Counted from the stretch's first letter, positions 4,889-12,695 are shown. The stretch is DNA of 15,181 nt from Clostridia bacterium (GCA_016296985.1 JAEDHM010000021.1:1-15181), one strand, 5' to 3'. Numbers and translations are program-made. Notes: a model not told the origin generated them from the letters alone.

Positions 4889-7800
4889 ATGAAAAAAACA
4901 GCTTTGATTATATTTCTAACAGTTTTGGTTTTATCCCTATCAATTCTCCTTTCCGCTTGCGAAGGCTTTGATTTAAACAGCTTTTTCGACAAGTTTACAG
5001 GCTCGAACAATGGGGAAGTTACACCTACCCAACTTAAAACTCCTATCCCTTTCATTGACGCCAACAACGTTGCAAGATGGGAAAAAGATGACAACGCTCT
5101 TTGTTATACCTACCGCCTAAACGACGTGGAATACGCTACGCAAAACACCTACGTTGCCCTAAAGCCCGGCGACACCTTTTCAGTAAAAGCGGACGGCGAT
5201 GGCGACAAATATCTCGACAGCGAATGGTCCCTCCCCATGACTTGCCAACCGAATGAATCTGTTTGCGACCACGTCTTTGAAAACGACTGCGACGATACCT
5301 GTGGAGTTTGTGGAGAAACCCGTCAAATTTCCCATGCTTTCACCAACGATTGCGATCCCGATTGCAACGTATGCGGATATACCCGTGATATTTCTCACTC
5401 CTTTGATAACGACTGCGACACCAAATGTAACGTATGCGACTTCACCCGTATCGTTCTTCACGTCTTTGACAACGATTGCGATCCCGATTGCAACGTTTGT
5501 AGCTTTACTCGTCAAACTACTCACGTTTTCGCCAACGATTGCGACACCGAATGTAACCGTTGCGGTTTTACCCGCGATACCCAACACCAAGGGGGAACCG
5601 CCACCTGCGTAAAACAAGCAATTTGCTCAATATGCGGTGAAGGATACGGCGCTTTTGCAAACCACAATTGGGGGGATTTTAGTTATACCGCAACAAATCA
5701 CTTCAAGCCTTGTACAGTTTGTGGAGAAAAGGCAGAAGAGGGAGCCCACAAGTGGAACGTACTTGAGCCTTCGGAAGAAATCGGCAAATTCTGCACGATT
5801 TGTTCTTTCGTTGCATCTCCCCCTCTCTCTCACGTCCACCAAGGCGCATATCAAGATTACGTTGCCCCCACTTGTACCAAAAGCGGAAAGGCAACCCACT
5901 ACCTTTGCGACTGCGGTCAACTTTTCTTGGACGAATACTGCGAGCAACCCACCGATTTGGTTTCAATCACTCTTAATCCTTTGGGACACTCTTATGAAAA
6001 CTTTTATTCCTACGACCAGGAAGGACACTATTACCAATGCGTAAACTGTGGCGAAAAGGATACGATTATTCCTCATACCTACACCAATGCTTGCGACACC
6101 ACTTGCAATGAGGAAACTTGCGAATACGTAAGAGAAACTACGCACTCGCCCCTATCTACAAATGGTGATTGCACAAAGCCTATCACTTGTAGCATTTGCC
6201 TAGTGATTTTGTCTGAAGGTCAAACAAATCACACCTTTACCAACGCTTGCGACCCCCATTGCGATTTTGAAGGTTGTAATTATTCAAGACCTGTCAGTCA
6301 CACTCCCTCGCCTGACGACGGCAACTGCGAAACCCCCGTACTTTGTAGCGTATGTTTTGAGATTGTTATTGAGGGAAAAGAACACTCGTTTACAAACAGT
6401 TGCGACACCACTTGCAACAATCAAGGTTGTAATTATACCCAAGAGGTTTCCCACAAAGACGACAACGGAGACGGAAAGTGCGACATCTGCAACTCGGGAA
6501 TGTCGGTCACCATAAACATTTATGGTATAAACGACCTTCACGGCGTTTTATGCGATTCCGATTACACCGGCATGGGAAAATTTTCCACCTATATGCACAA
6601 CCTTTATAAGGACGACAGCGCCTATGAAATTTTGATTTCCCAAGGCGATATGTGGCAAGGCACCGCCGAATCAAGCACCAATCAAGGGGCTTTGATGACC
6701 GAATGGATGAATTATATGAACTTTTCCGCTATGGCTTTGGGTAACCACGAATACGACTGGGGAAGTAGTTTTATTCAATCCAACGCAAACCTTGCAAACT
6801 TTCCTTTTTTGGGTATCAACGTAAGCGATGCAAACGCCTCAACCCCTTATTGCCAACCCTCCGTAGTGGTTGAAAGAGGCGGTGTTAAAATAGGTATAAT
6901 CGGCGCGATTGGAAATTGCCTAAGTTCTATTTCCGCTCAATTTACCCATGACGGCAGTATAAAGTTTGCGGTTTACGACTACCTCACCAATATGGTAAAA
7001 GCGGAATCGGAAAGATTGAGAAAAGAGGAAGGTTGCGACTTTATTGCATACGTCATTCACGACGGATATGGCTCAAGCGGTAATTACAACCTTTCGGGTA
7101 GTGATTTTGTGGACAGTGACGGAAATATTTACTACGACACCTCTTTGTCCAACGGCTACGTTGATATCGTTTTTGAAAGTCACAGCCATCAAAACTACGT
7201 AATCCAAGACGAGTACGGTGTTTATCACCTTCAAGGCGGTGGAAACGGTCAATATTTGTCAAAGGCAAACCTTGTCTTCGACTTACAAAGCGGTAAAGTC
7301 GAAGTTTCTGTGGAAAAACTTTCTTACTCAACTTTCAGCGCAAGCAATATTCAAAAAGATCCCATGCTCGATCAACTTTACGCCAAGTATTTTGATGCCG
7401 ACAACGACCCCTATACCCAAATTGTGGGCGTAAACGATGAATATAGATCAAAAGAGGTATTATTACAAAAACTTGCCGAACTTTACTACAAAAAAGGCGT
7501 TGAAGTTTGGGGCAAAGACTACGATATAATTTTGGGCGGTGGATATATGTCTTGCCGTGGCAGTGGTTTGCCAGAAGGCAACGTAACCTATGCTCAAATA
7601 TTTAAAAACCTTCCCTTTGACAACGCTTTGGTTTTGTGTAAAGCAAGTGGCTCTACCGTACTAAACAAGTTTATCAACAGTACCAACCGCAACTACTACA
7701 CCTATTCCGCAATAAGCGAAAGCAGTATAAGCAGTTCGGGAACTTACTATATAGTTACCGATGCTTACAGCGCTTGGTATTCATCCAACAACCTCGAACC

Positions 7801-8440
7801 TATCGCAATTTTAGAGGGTGAGATTTTTGCAAGGGACTTGATCAAAGACTATATAGCAAGCGGTGCTTGGGGTGGGGTTGCTCAACCCGTTACCCTTACC
7901 GCTCCTACCCTTTCCATTTCTTCAAGCGGTTTGGCAAGTTGGAATAGCGTGACGGGAGCAGTAGGCTATCGCTATATCCTAAATGGTGGCGATGCAATAT
8001 CTACCACCGCAACAAGCCTTCAACTTAAAAACGGCGACAGCATAAAGGTTATGGCAGTTGGAAACGGATCTTCCTATCTTGACAGCGCGTACGGTAGTGA
8101 AAAAACCTTTACGTTAGCGCAAGCCACCCTTTCCACCATTGCGGAAATTTTGGCAGAAGGCGCACGCCTTGCCGACGGCGAACAAACGACAATAGAGTTT
8201 ACCGTTTGCGGTGTTATCACCTCGGTAGCAAACCAAACCTATGGAAATATGTACATACAAGATGAAGCAGGCAATACCCTTTACGTTTACGGCGTATACG
8301 ACGAAACCGGCAAGAAGTACGGTGAACTTTCTGTAAAACCCGTTGTCGGCGACACCATCACCTTGAAGGGGGTTATTAAAAACTACGGCGGTACTGTTGA
8401 ACTTTATCAAACGGTAATAGTCGAGCATATTCCAGCGTAA
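4889..8440 (+). CDS. Surface lipoprotein 5'-nucleotidase with cysteine-rich repeat stalk and OB-fold tail
   Basis: An 1183-residue lipoprotein; the lipobox LSAC places the lipid-bound Cys at 24. Residues 55-115 are a fibronectin III-like module. Residues 128-232 hold five exact 21-residue Cys repeats (H.F.NDCD..CN.CG.TR), and 233-535 hold further Cys-rich units, including three 23-residue variants starting at 396, 448 and 499. Residues 538-800 are a metallophosphoesterase of the UshA/YhcR type: NDLHG (548-552), GDMWQG (586-591), GNHEYDWG (618-625), H724, and H765/H767 in SHSH. Residues 820-995 match the 5'-nucleotidase C-terminal domain (LPFDNAL at 908-914). Residues 1000-1072 repeat the fibronectin-like module, and 1085-1180 look like an OB-fold nucleic-acid-binding domain. 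Likely role: releasing phosphate and nucleosides from extracellular nucleotides. Start ATG has GAGGTGA 4 bases upstream. The role of the Cys stalk is unknown. Confidence 0.88.
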   Translation: MKKTALIIFLTVLVLSLSILLSACEGFDLNSFFDKFTGSNNGEVTPTQLKTPIPFIDANNVARWEKDDNALCYTYRLNDVEYATQNTYVALKPGDTFSVKADGDGDKYLDSEWSLPMTCQPNESVCDHVFENDCDDTCGVCGETRQISHAFTNDCDPDCNVCGYTRDISHSFDNDCDTKCNVCDFTRIVLHVFDNDCDPDCNVCSFTRQTTHVFANDCDTECNRCGFTRDTQHQGGTATCVKQAICSICGEGYGAFANHNWGDFSYTATNHFKPCTVCGEKAEEGAHKWNVLEPSEEIGKFCTICSFVASPPLSHVHQGAYQDYVAPTCTKSGKATHYLCDCGQLFLDEYCEQPTDLVSITLNPLGHSYENFYSYDQEGHYYQCVNCGEKDTIIPHTYTNACDTTCNEETCEYVRETTHSPLSTNGDCTKPITCSICLVILSEGQTNHTFTNACDPHCDFEGCNYSRPVSHTPSPDDGNCETPVLCSVCFEIVIEGKEHSFTNSCDTTCNNQGCNYTQEVSHKDDNGDGKCDICNSGMSVTINIYGINDLHGVLCDSDYTGMGKFSTYMHNLYKDDSAYEILISQGDMWQGTAESSTNQGALMTEWMNYMNFSAMALGNHEYDWGSSFIQSNANLANFPFLGINVSDANASTPYCQPSVVVERGGVKIGIIGAIGNCLSSISAQFTHDGSIKFAVYDYLTNMVKAESERLRKEEGCDFIAYVIHDGYGSSGNYNLSGSDFVDSDGNIYYDTSLSNGYVDIVFESHSHQNYVIQDEYGVYHLQGGGNGQYLSKANLVFDLQSGKVEVSVEKLSYSTFSASNIQKDPMLDQLYAKYFDADNDPYTQIVGVNDEYRSKEVLLQKLAELYYKKGVEVWGKDYDIILGGGYMSCRGSGLPEGNVTYAQIFKNLPFDNALVLCKASGSTVLNKFINSTNRNYYTYSAISESSISSSGTYYIVTDAYSAWYSSNNLEPIAILEGEIFARDLIKDYIASGAWGGVAQPVTLTAPTLSISSSGLASWNSVTGAVGYRYILNGGDAISTTATSLQLKNGDSIKVMAVGNGSSYLDSAYGSEKTFTLAQATLSTIAEILAEGARLADGEQTTIEFTVCGVITSVANQTYGNMYIQDEAGNTLYVYGVYDETGKKYGELSVKPVVGDTITLKGVIKNYGGTVELYQTVIVEHIPA
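5270..5584 (+). repeat. Five 63-bp tandem repeats encoding 21-residue Cys modules
   Basis: Five in-frame units, each exactly 21 codons, encode residues 128-232 of the nucleotidase. Each unit starts with His and has the pattern H-x-F-x-N-D-C-D-x-x-C-x-x-C-x-x-T-R, with three Cys. DNA copies differ at many third positions, so the array is not a recent slippage product. Units run directly into each other without spacers. Confidence 0.9.
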
Positions 8441-8452
8441 ATAAAAATTTTG

Positions 8453-8480
8453 GGCGAAGGAAACTCCTTCGCCTTTTTTA
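8453..8480 (+). terminator. Intrinsic terminator of the nucleotidase gene
   Basis: GGCGAAGGA (8453-8461) pairs with TCCTTCGCC (8465-8473) around an AAC loop, followed by a T-run. It lies 12 bases after the stop. Confidence 0.9.
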
Positions 8481-8538
8481 TTTTGCAAATCACCTTTTTA
8501 TCCTCAAATAATAACCAAATCCTTTGCATTACGTTTTT

Positions 8539-8568
8539 TTTACAAAATCCTTTTTATAGGTATATATT
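8539..8568 (+). promoter_or_regulatory. Probable promoter of the Big_2/beta-helix lipoprotein gene
   Basis: TTTACA (8539-8544) and TATATT (8563-8568) are 18 bases apart in an AT-rich gap. The exact -10 register is uncertain because the region reads TATATATTAT. The leader would be about 38 nt. Confidence 0.5.
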
Positions 8569-8612
8569 ATCCTTTTTCGTTCAATAATTCCCTTGAAAAA
8601 AAGGAGGAAATT

Positions 8613-9827
8613 ATGAAGAAAAAGTTTATTTACGTCTTTATCGCCCTTTTGGTTTTGACTACCCTTTCGCTGGTTGGTTGTAAAAAGCCAAAGCCCATTG
8701 AGGGGGACGGGCAAACAATCCCCGTAACGTCTATTACCACCGAAAGTAAAACGGCAGTTGTGGTAAAAGGCACAACCTTTGACTTAAACGCAAAAATCAC
8801 CCCTTCAAACGCCACTTGCGAGGGTTTGTCCTATTCCTCAAGCAATGACAAAGTAGTTAGCGTTTCCGCCGACGGAAAGTGTAACGCTGTAGGAGTTGGA
8901 GAAAGTGAAATCACAGTAAAATGCGGTGGAAAAGAGGGAAAATGTAAGGTTATCGTAGGCGATTATATCGTTCAGGGAGAAAATCAAACGCCCCCTGAAA
9001 ACGGCTCTACTGAAAATCAAACTCCTGCCCCTTCCTTTGCGCCGACTACCCTTGCTATAGAGGTTTTTAACCCTGTAGGCGGTGGTAAAGAAAGCGAGGG
9101 AGAGAAAGAGGATCAAGCAGAATTAAAACTTTACGGCACCAATGCTAACAACCTATTTACAAATTTAACTACCGCTTTAAGTAATGCAAATTCGGGAAGT
9201 ACCATAGTGATTTTAGGTGGGAATTACAACGAGGATATCACTCTTTCAAAGCCTATGCGCCTTATGGGGGTGGACTACCCCGTCTTCAACAAAATGCAAT
9301 TCAATGCAAAAGAGGGTGAAAGCGTGATTGATGGCTTGTATTTCAAAAACACCCAATCCCCTCAAGGTGGCGAGGCAACTTGTATGATTTCAACAGGCGC
9401 AAACGTCAAAATTCAAAAGTGTAAGTTTACCCTTGAAGGTCAAAACAAAACAAGCGGTGGTTATGCCATTTTGGTGGAAAAGGATTCGGTAAAGGTGGAA
9501 ATAAAGGACAGTACCATTGAAAATTATAGGTACGCAATTTACGTTCAACCCACCTCGGGCGAGATAAAAATCACCAACAATACCTTGACAAATCTGAATA
9601 CGGGAATCGGTATTGACGTTCGTCAACCCAACTCAACCCCTGATGCAAACTATCCTTTAAGCGGTGAGATAAAGGGCAACAAGTTTAATGAAACCCAAAT
9701 CAAAACTCAGTTTTTGTTTTATGGCGAAAGTTTTGAGGGCGACTTTGACTTTGCCGACCATCAAGAAAGTCAACAAGGGCAAGAAGGGAACGGAGGCGGT
9801 AGCGGTAATCAAGGGCTTTTAGAATAA
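8613..9827 (+). CDS. Surface lipoprotein with Big_2 domain and beta-helix (PbH1-like) region
   Basis: A 404-residue lipoprotein; LVGC gives a lipid-bound Cys at 23. Residues 36-116 match a Big_2 (group 2 Ig-like) domain (SYSSSNDKVVSVSADG, then AVGVGESEITVK). Residues 117-170 are a low-complexity Pro/Glu/Gly linker. Residues 172-375 look like a right-handed parallel beta-helix: NLTTALSNANSGSTIVILGG, then short recurring strands such as IKDSTIENYRYAIYV and IKITNNTLTNLNTGIGI. Residues 385-404 are a Gln/Gly-rich tail. Such helices occur in carbohydrate-active and adhesive surface proteins; no catalytic residues can be assigned here, so the enzyme class is open. AAGGAGG (8601-8607) lies 5 bases before the ATG. 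It has its own promoter, and no hairpin terminator is evident directly after the stop. Confidence 0.8.
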   Translation: MKKKFIYVFIALLVLTTLSLVGCKKPKPIEGDGQTIPVTSITTESKTAVVVKGTTFDLNAKITPSNATCEGLSYSSSNDKVVSVSADGKCNAVGVGESEITVKCGGKEGKCKVIVGDYIVQGENQTPPENGSTENQTPAPSFAPTTLAIEVFNPVGGGKESEGEKEDQAELKLYGTNANNLFTNLTTALSNANSGSTIVILGGNYNEDITLSKPMRLMGVDYPVFNKMQFNAKEGESVIDGLYFKNTQSPQGGEATCMISTGANVKIQKCKFTLEGQNKTSGGYAILVEKDSVKVEIKDSTIENYRYAIYVQPTSGEIKITNNTLTNLNTGIGIDVRQPNSTPDANYPLSGEIKGNKFNETQIKTQFLFYGESFEGDFDFADHQESQQGQEGNGGGSGNQGLLE

Positions 9828-9851
9828 AACAATACGAAGTATTTCGCTTTG
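9828..9851 (+). repeat. 24-bp direct repeat, copy 1 (copy 2 at 10013-10036)
   Basis: The word AACAATACGAAGTATTTCGC plus TTTG occurs at 9828-9851 directly after the lipoprotein stop and again at 10013-10036 inside the structured element, with a single mismatch (T to A). The first copy contains a small hairpin AATAC-GAA-GTATT. One copy is outside and one inside the inverted-repeat element. Confidence 0.7.
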
Positions 9852-9891
9852 CTATCATCAAAAAGCATGTATCGAGTCCCAATAAAACAAA

Positions 9892-10077
9892 AAGGCTCCA
9901 ACTGGATAAATGGCTGAATTTAGTCAAATTTATTTGAACGATTGAGGAGTAAAACAGAGTGAAAGACGAGCATTTTGCGAGGGCGCATACCAGTGACGGT
10001 CTGTAACCGAGCAACAATACGAAGAATTTCGCTTTGTTTTGCCCTCAAAAATCAGCCATTTATCTAGTCGGAGCCTT
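9892..10077 (-). ncRNA. Structured 186-bp element with 26-bp inverted ends (ncRNA or MITE-like)
   Basis: Residues 9892-9917 (AAGGCTCCAACTGG...) pair with 10052-10077 over 26 positions, with only one A.C mismatch and one G.U pair. Inside are a second helix (9973-9984 with 10041-10050, 10 bp with a 2-nt bulge), a small hairpin CGGT-CTGTA-ACCG (9997-10009) and a hairpin TCAAAT/ATTTGA (9924-9937). On the minus strand the closing stem is followed by TTTTTGTTTT, like a terminator, so transcription from that strand is favoured. It codes for no convincing protein. It may be a structured RNA, or a small non-autonomous mobile element; clear target-site duplications are not seen because flanks are A-rich. 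Strand is uncertain. Confidence 0.55.
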
Positions 10078-10116
10078 AAAAAAAATCACGGTAGAATAAA
10101 TTTCTGTTACCGTGAT
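10077..10116 (-). terminator. Intrinsic terminator of the DUF1294 gene (minus strand)
   Basis: On the minus strand ATCACGGTA (from 10116) pairs with TACCGTGAT (ending at 10085) around a 14-base loop, followed by eight T (10085-10078). It lies about 70 bases past the DUF1294 stop and abuts the right end of the inverted-repeat element. Confidence 0.75.
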
Positions 10117-10130
10117 ATACTGACATCAAC

Positions 10131-10182
10131 AGGATCTAATTTACCGAAAGGAAGGGAAATATCCCGAATTAGGTCCTTTTTT
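10131..10182 (+). terminator. Terminator-like hairpin, plus strand
   Basis: AGGATCTAATT (10131-10141) pairs with AATTAGGTCCT (10167-10177) with one G.U pair. An inner GGGA/TCCC hairpin (10154-10165) sits in the loop, and six T follow (10177-10182). It could end plus-strand transcripts that read through from the lipoprotein at 8613. A TGATATACT extended -10-like word at 10113-10121 would allow a separate 55-nt RNA, but no -35 is visible. Confidence 0.6.
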
Positions 10183-10186
10183 GGTG

Positions 10187-10513
10187 CTAAAACCCAAAGT
10201 GTATAGTGGTGTCTGGGCCGACGCCTGCATCAATTAGGAAATACATTGCGATGGTTATGATGATAATATTGATTACCAAAAACAGGGGAACGAGGGCGCG
10301 GAATTTGAACTTATACCACTTGTGACGGAAAATCAACATTGAAAGAAAAGTTCCGAATGCGCCGAAAAAGAAACTGACAATCAAAATTGCCGTTTCGTTT
10401 ATCCTTCGACCTTCATGCTTTTTCACTCTCTTTTTGTCAACGGCGATCAAAATAAAACCAATGATGCACATTACGATGACAAAACCCAAGAACCCTTTTG
10501 CATAATCGTTCAT
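10187..10513 (-). CDS. DUF1294 family small membrane protein
   Basis: A 108-residue membrane protein of unknown function. TM segments are at about residues 7-24, 42-62 and 73-95. The family signature is visible between them: DKKRVKKHEGRRINE (26-40), then FFFGAFGTFLSM (48-59) and FRHKWYKFKF (62-71), matching the D-K-x-x-A...R-I-x-E...G-G-x-x-G...R-H-K...K-F pattern of DUF1294. Length is near the usual 85-120 residues. There is no Shine-Dalgarno sequence before the ATG; instead a promoter with TTGACA and TAAAAT ends 6 bases upstream, so translation may start on a leaderless mRNA. The gene is divergent from ftsH, about 180 bases away, and no functional link is evident. Confidence 0.85.
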   Translation of the reverse strand: MNDYAKGFLGFVIVMCIIGFILIAVDKKRVKKHEGRRINETAILIVSFFFGAFGTFLSMLIFRHKWYKFKFRALVPLFLVINIIIITIAMYFLIDAGVGPDTTIHFGF

Positions 10514-10519
10514 ATGGGT

Positions 10520-10548
10520 ATTTTAATTCAGTATTGGTAAATTGTCAA
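10520..10548 (-). promoter_or_regulatory. Promoter of the DUF1294 gene, predicted leaderless
   Basis: On the minus strand a perfect TTGACA (10548-10543) is followed by a 17-base spacer and TAAAAT (10525-10520). Only ACCCAT separates the -10 from the ATG, so the expected +1 is the A of the start codon at 10513. Confidence 0.72.
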
Positions 10549-10619
10549 GAGGGAAGTAATTTAATCGACAAATTGGTTGTAATTTTAACCTTTAATTAAG
10601 AAAGTGGGATTATTATTTC

Positions 10620-10649
10620 TTGTGTTTATAACAAATTATGTGTTATAAT
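10620..10649 (+). promoter_or_regulatory. Promoter of ftsH
   Basis: TATAAT (10644-10649) with the TGT extension in front, and a weak TTGTGT (10620-10625) 18 bases upstream. The predicted start near 10656 gives a leader of about 37 nt carrying GGAGG. Confidence 0.7.
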
Positions 10650-10692
10650 TACCAAAATACTAAAAGAAAACATACCTTAAACGGAGGCTATA

Positions 10693-12624
10693 TTGAAACG
10701 AGTTAATATCTTCAAAATCGTCAGCATTATTCTTGTTATCATAGCTATAGGGCTTGTAATCGCCCTTATGCTTGGCGCTTTTGACGGCACACAAGAAATA
10801 ACTTACGACGAATTTTTGCAAAAATTGCAACAGGGCGAAATAAGCGCTGTGTATTTCTCGGGCAACTTTAAAATGTCCATCCTTTTCAAGGGAAGTGAAA
10901 TCCCTGCCGACAAGTTCCCCGACAGAGTGGATGCTTACTGTCAAATCAGTAGCCGTACCCTTGCTTCCGACGATATCTTGCGCTTATGCAAGGTGGACGA
11001 GGCAGGCGCTCCCGAAAACGCAAACTTGCCCAAAATGATTTTCGACGACCCCAGTAGCGGAAGTATTTGGACCTCTCTTCTTCCCATGATTTTGGCGTTG
11101 GTTGTTGGCGGAATCTTCTTCTTTATCATTTTAAGACAAAATGCAGGCGCAAACAACAAGGCTATGAGTTTTGGAAACACCAAGGCGCAAATGACCAAAA
11201 ACATCAAAGTACGTTTTAACGACGTTGCAGGCGCTGAAGAGGAAAAGGCCGAGCTTCAAGAAATCGTTGAATTTTTGAAGCACCCTCAAAAGTATACCGA
11301 CGTTGGCGCAAAAATCCCTCGCGGTGTCCTTTTGGTTGGCCCTCCCGGAACAGGTAAAACCCTTTTCGCAAAGGCTGTTGCAGGCGAGGCAAACGTTCCT
11401 TTCTTCTCAATTTCCGGCTCGGACTTCGTTGAAATGTTCGTAGGTGTTGGCGCAAGCCGTGTAAGAGATTTGTTCCTTCAAGCAAAACGCAATATGCCTT
11501 GTATCGTTTTCATTGATGAAATCGACGCAGTAGGCAGACATAGAGGCGCAGGCTTGGGCGGTGGAAACGACGAAAGAGAACAAACCCTCAACCAACTTTT
11601 GGTACAAATGGACGGTTTCGAAACCGGCGACGGTATCATAGTTATGGCGGCAACCAACAGAGCGGATATTTTGGACCCTGCATTGCTCCGCCCCGGCCGT
11701 TTTGACCGTCAAATTTACGTAAACGTTCCCGACGTCAAGGGCAGAGAGGCAATCTTAAAAGTTCACTCGAGAAACAAGCCCCTTGCAGGGGATATCGATT
11801 TTAAGACCATTGCGCGCATTACGACCGGGTTTACCGGCGCCGACCTTGCAAACCTTTTGAACGAGGCCGCAATCCTTGCCGCCCGCGCAAATAGAAAGGT
11901 TATCATTATGGAAGATATCCTTGAAGGCATCAACAAGGTGATTATGGGACCTCAGAAAAAGAGCCGTGTCGTTACCGCAACCGACAAGCGCATTACCGCT
12001 TATCACGAATCCGGACACGCTATCGTCGCAAAGGTTTTGGAAAACTGCGACGACGTACAAGAAGTAAGCATAATCCCCAGAGGTATGGCAGCAGGTTATA
12101 CCCTCACCCGTCCTAAAAACGAGGATTCTCACTACACCAAGGCGGAATTGAACGATACTATCGCAATGATGCTTGGTGGACGCGCTGCAGAAGAAATCGT
12201 TATCAAAGACGTTACCACAGGGGCAAGCAACGACATTCAAAGGGCAAGCTCTCTTGCAAGAAGAATGGTTACCGAGTGGGGTATGAGCGATTTAGGTTGT
12301 TTGTATCTTGGTGGCGATCAAGAAGTTTTCGTTGGAAAAAGTTGGGGCACTCACTCCAATAACAGCGAAGAAATGAACAGCAAAATCGACAACCACGTAA
12401 AGACAATAATCGACGACAACTACAAACGCGCTATTGAAATCCTCACCACCTATCACGGCGTTATGGACGAAATGGTAAAATTGTTGTTTGAAAAGGAAAC
12501 AATCTACAAAGAAGAAGTAGACAAACTTTTCGAAGGTGTTCCTGCTGAAAAAATCCTTTCAGATGCAAAAGGCGTAACCGAGAAAAAAGAAGATGACGAA
12601 ATTCCTCCCGAAGGAAAACGTTAA
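10693..12624 (+). CDS. ftsH: ATP-dependent zinc metalloprotease FtsH
   Basis: A 643-residue membrane-anchored AAA protease that extracts and degrades damaged or short-lived membrane and cytoplasmic proteins as a hexamer. TM1 is about residues 8-28, an external domain follows at 30-122, and TM2 is about 125-147. The AAA module has Walker A GPPGTGKT (216-223), pore loop MFVG (248-251), Walker B IVFIDEID (271-278) and the second region of homology around GRFDRQI (335-341). The protease domain has the zinc motif HESGH (438-442) and the third ligand Asp514 in ASNDIQRAS. The last 20 residues are charged. Length and domain order are normal. The start codon is TTG at 10693, chosen because GGAGG (10683-10687) is 5 bases upstream; TTG may lower expression. 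It is a single-gene unit, with its own promoter and terminator. Confidence 0.98.
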   Translation: MKRVNIFKIVSIILVIIAIGLVIALMLGAFDGTQEITYDEFLQKLQQGEISAVYFSGNFKMSILFKGSEIPADKFPDRVDAYCQISSRTLASDDILRLCKVDEAGAPENANLPKMIFDDPSSGSIWTSLLPMILALVVGGIFFFIILRQNAGANNKAMSFGNTKAQMTKNIKVRFNDVAGAEEEKAELQEIVEFLKHPQKYTDVGAKIPRGVLLVGPPGTGKTLFAKAVAGEANVPFFSISGSDFVEMFVGVGASRVRDLFLQAKRNMPCIVFIDEIDAVGRHRGAGLGGGNDEREQTLNQLLVQMDGFETGDGIIVMAATNRADILDPALLRPGRFDRQIYVNVPDVKGREAILKVHSRNKPLAGDIDFKTIARITTGFTGADLANLLNEAAILAARANRKVIIMEDILEGINKVIMGPQKKSRVVTATDKRITAYHESGHAIVAKVLENCDDVQEVSIIPRGMAAGYTLTRPKNEDSHYTKAELNDTIAMMLGGRAAEEIVIKDVTTGASNDIQRASSLARRMVTEWGMSDLGCLYLGGDQEVFVGKSWGTHSNNSEEMNSKIDNHVKTIIDDNYKRAIEILTTYHGVMDEMVKLLFEKETIYKEEVDKLFEGVPAEKILSDAKGVTEKKEDDEIPPEGKR

Positions 12625-12644
12625 AACAAAATAAAAGAACGGTG

Positions 12645-12681
12645 ATAGCGTGATACTCTAAACGGAGTATCACGCTATTTT
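12645..12681 (+). terminator. Strong hairpin terminator of ftsH
   Basis: ATAGCGTGATACTC (12645-12658) pairs perfectly with GAGTATCACGCTAT (12665-12678) around TAAACG, followed by a short TTTT (12678-12681). The stem is very stable, though the T-run is weak. It starts 20 bases after the ftsH stop. Confidence 0.75.
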
Positions 12682-12695
12682 AGTTTACCCTTCGG

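Noticed and set aside
5270..5584. CRISPR array
   Set aside because: The 63-bp units are contiguous, in frame, with no spacers, and encode a clear protein repeat.
9700..10017. 105-residue minus-strand ORF across the structured element
   Set aside because: It overlaps the lipoprotein 3' end and the inverted-repeat arm, lacks a ribosome site, and composition looks non-coding.
9892..10077. 6S RNA
   Set aside because: Size and long closing stem are suggestive, but I could not see the central open bubble with promoter-like features; multi-branch folding and the direct repeat fit poorly.
9886..10083. Target-site duplications flanking the inverted-repeat element
   Set aside because: Both flanks are A-rich, so apparent matches are uninformative; 8-bp flanks outside GGCTCC differ.
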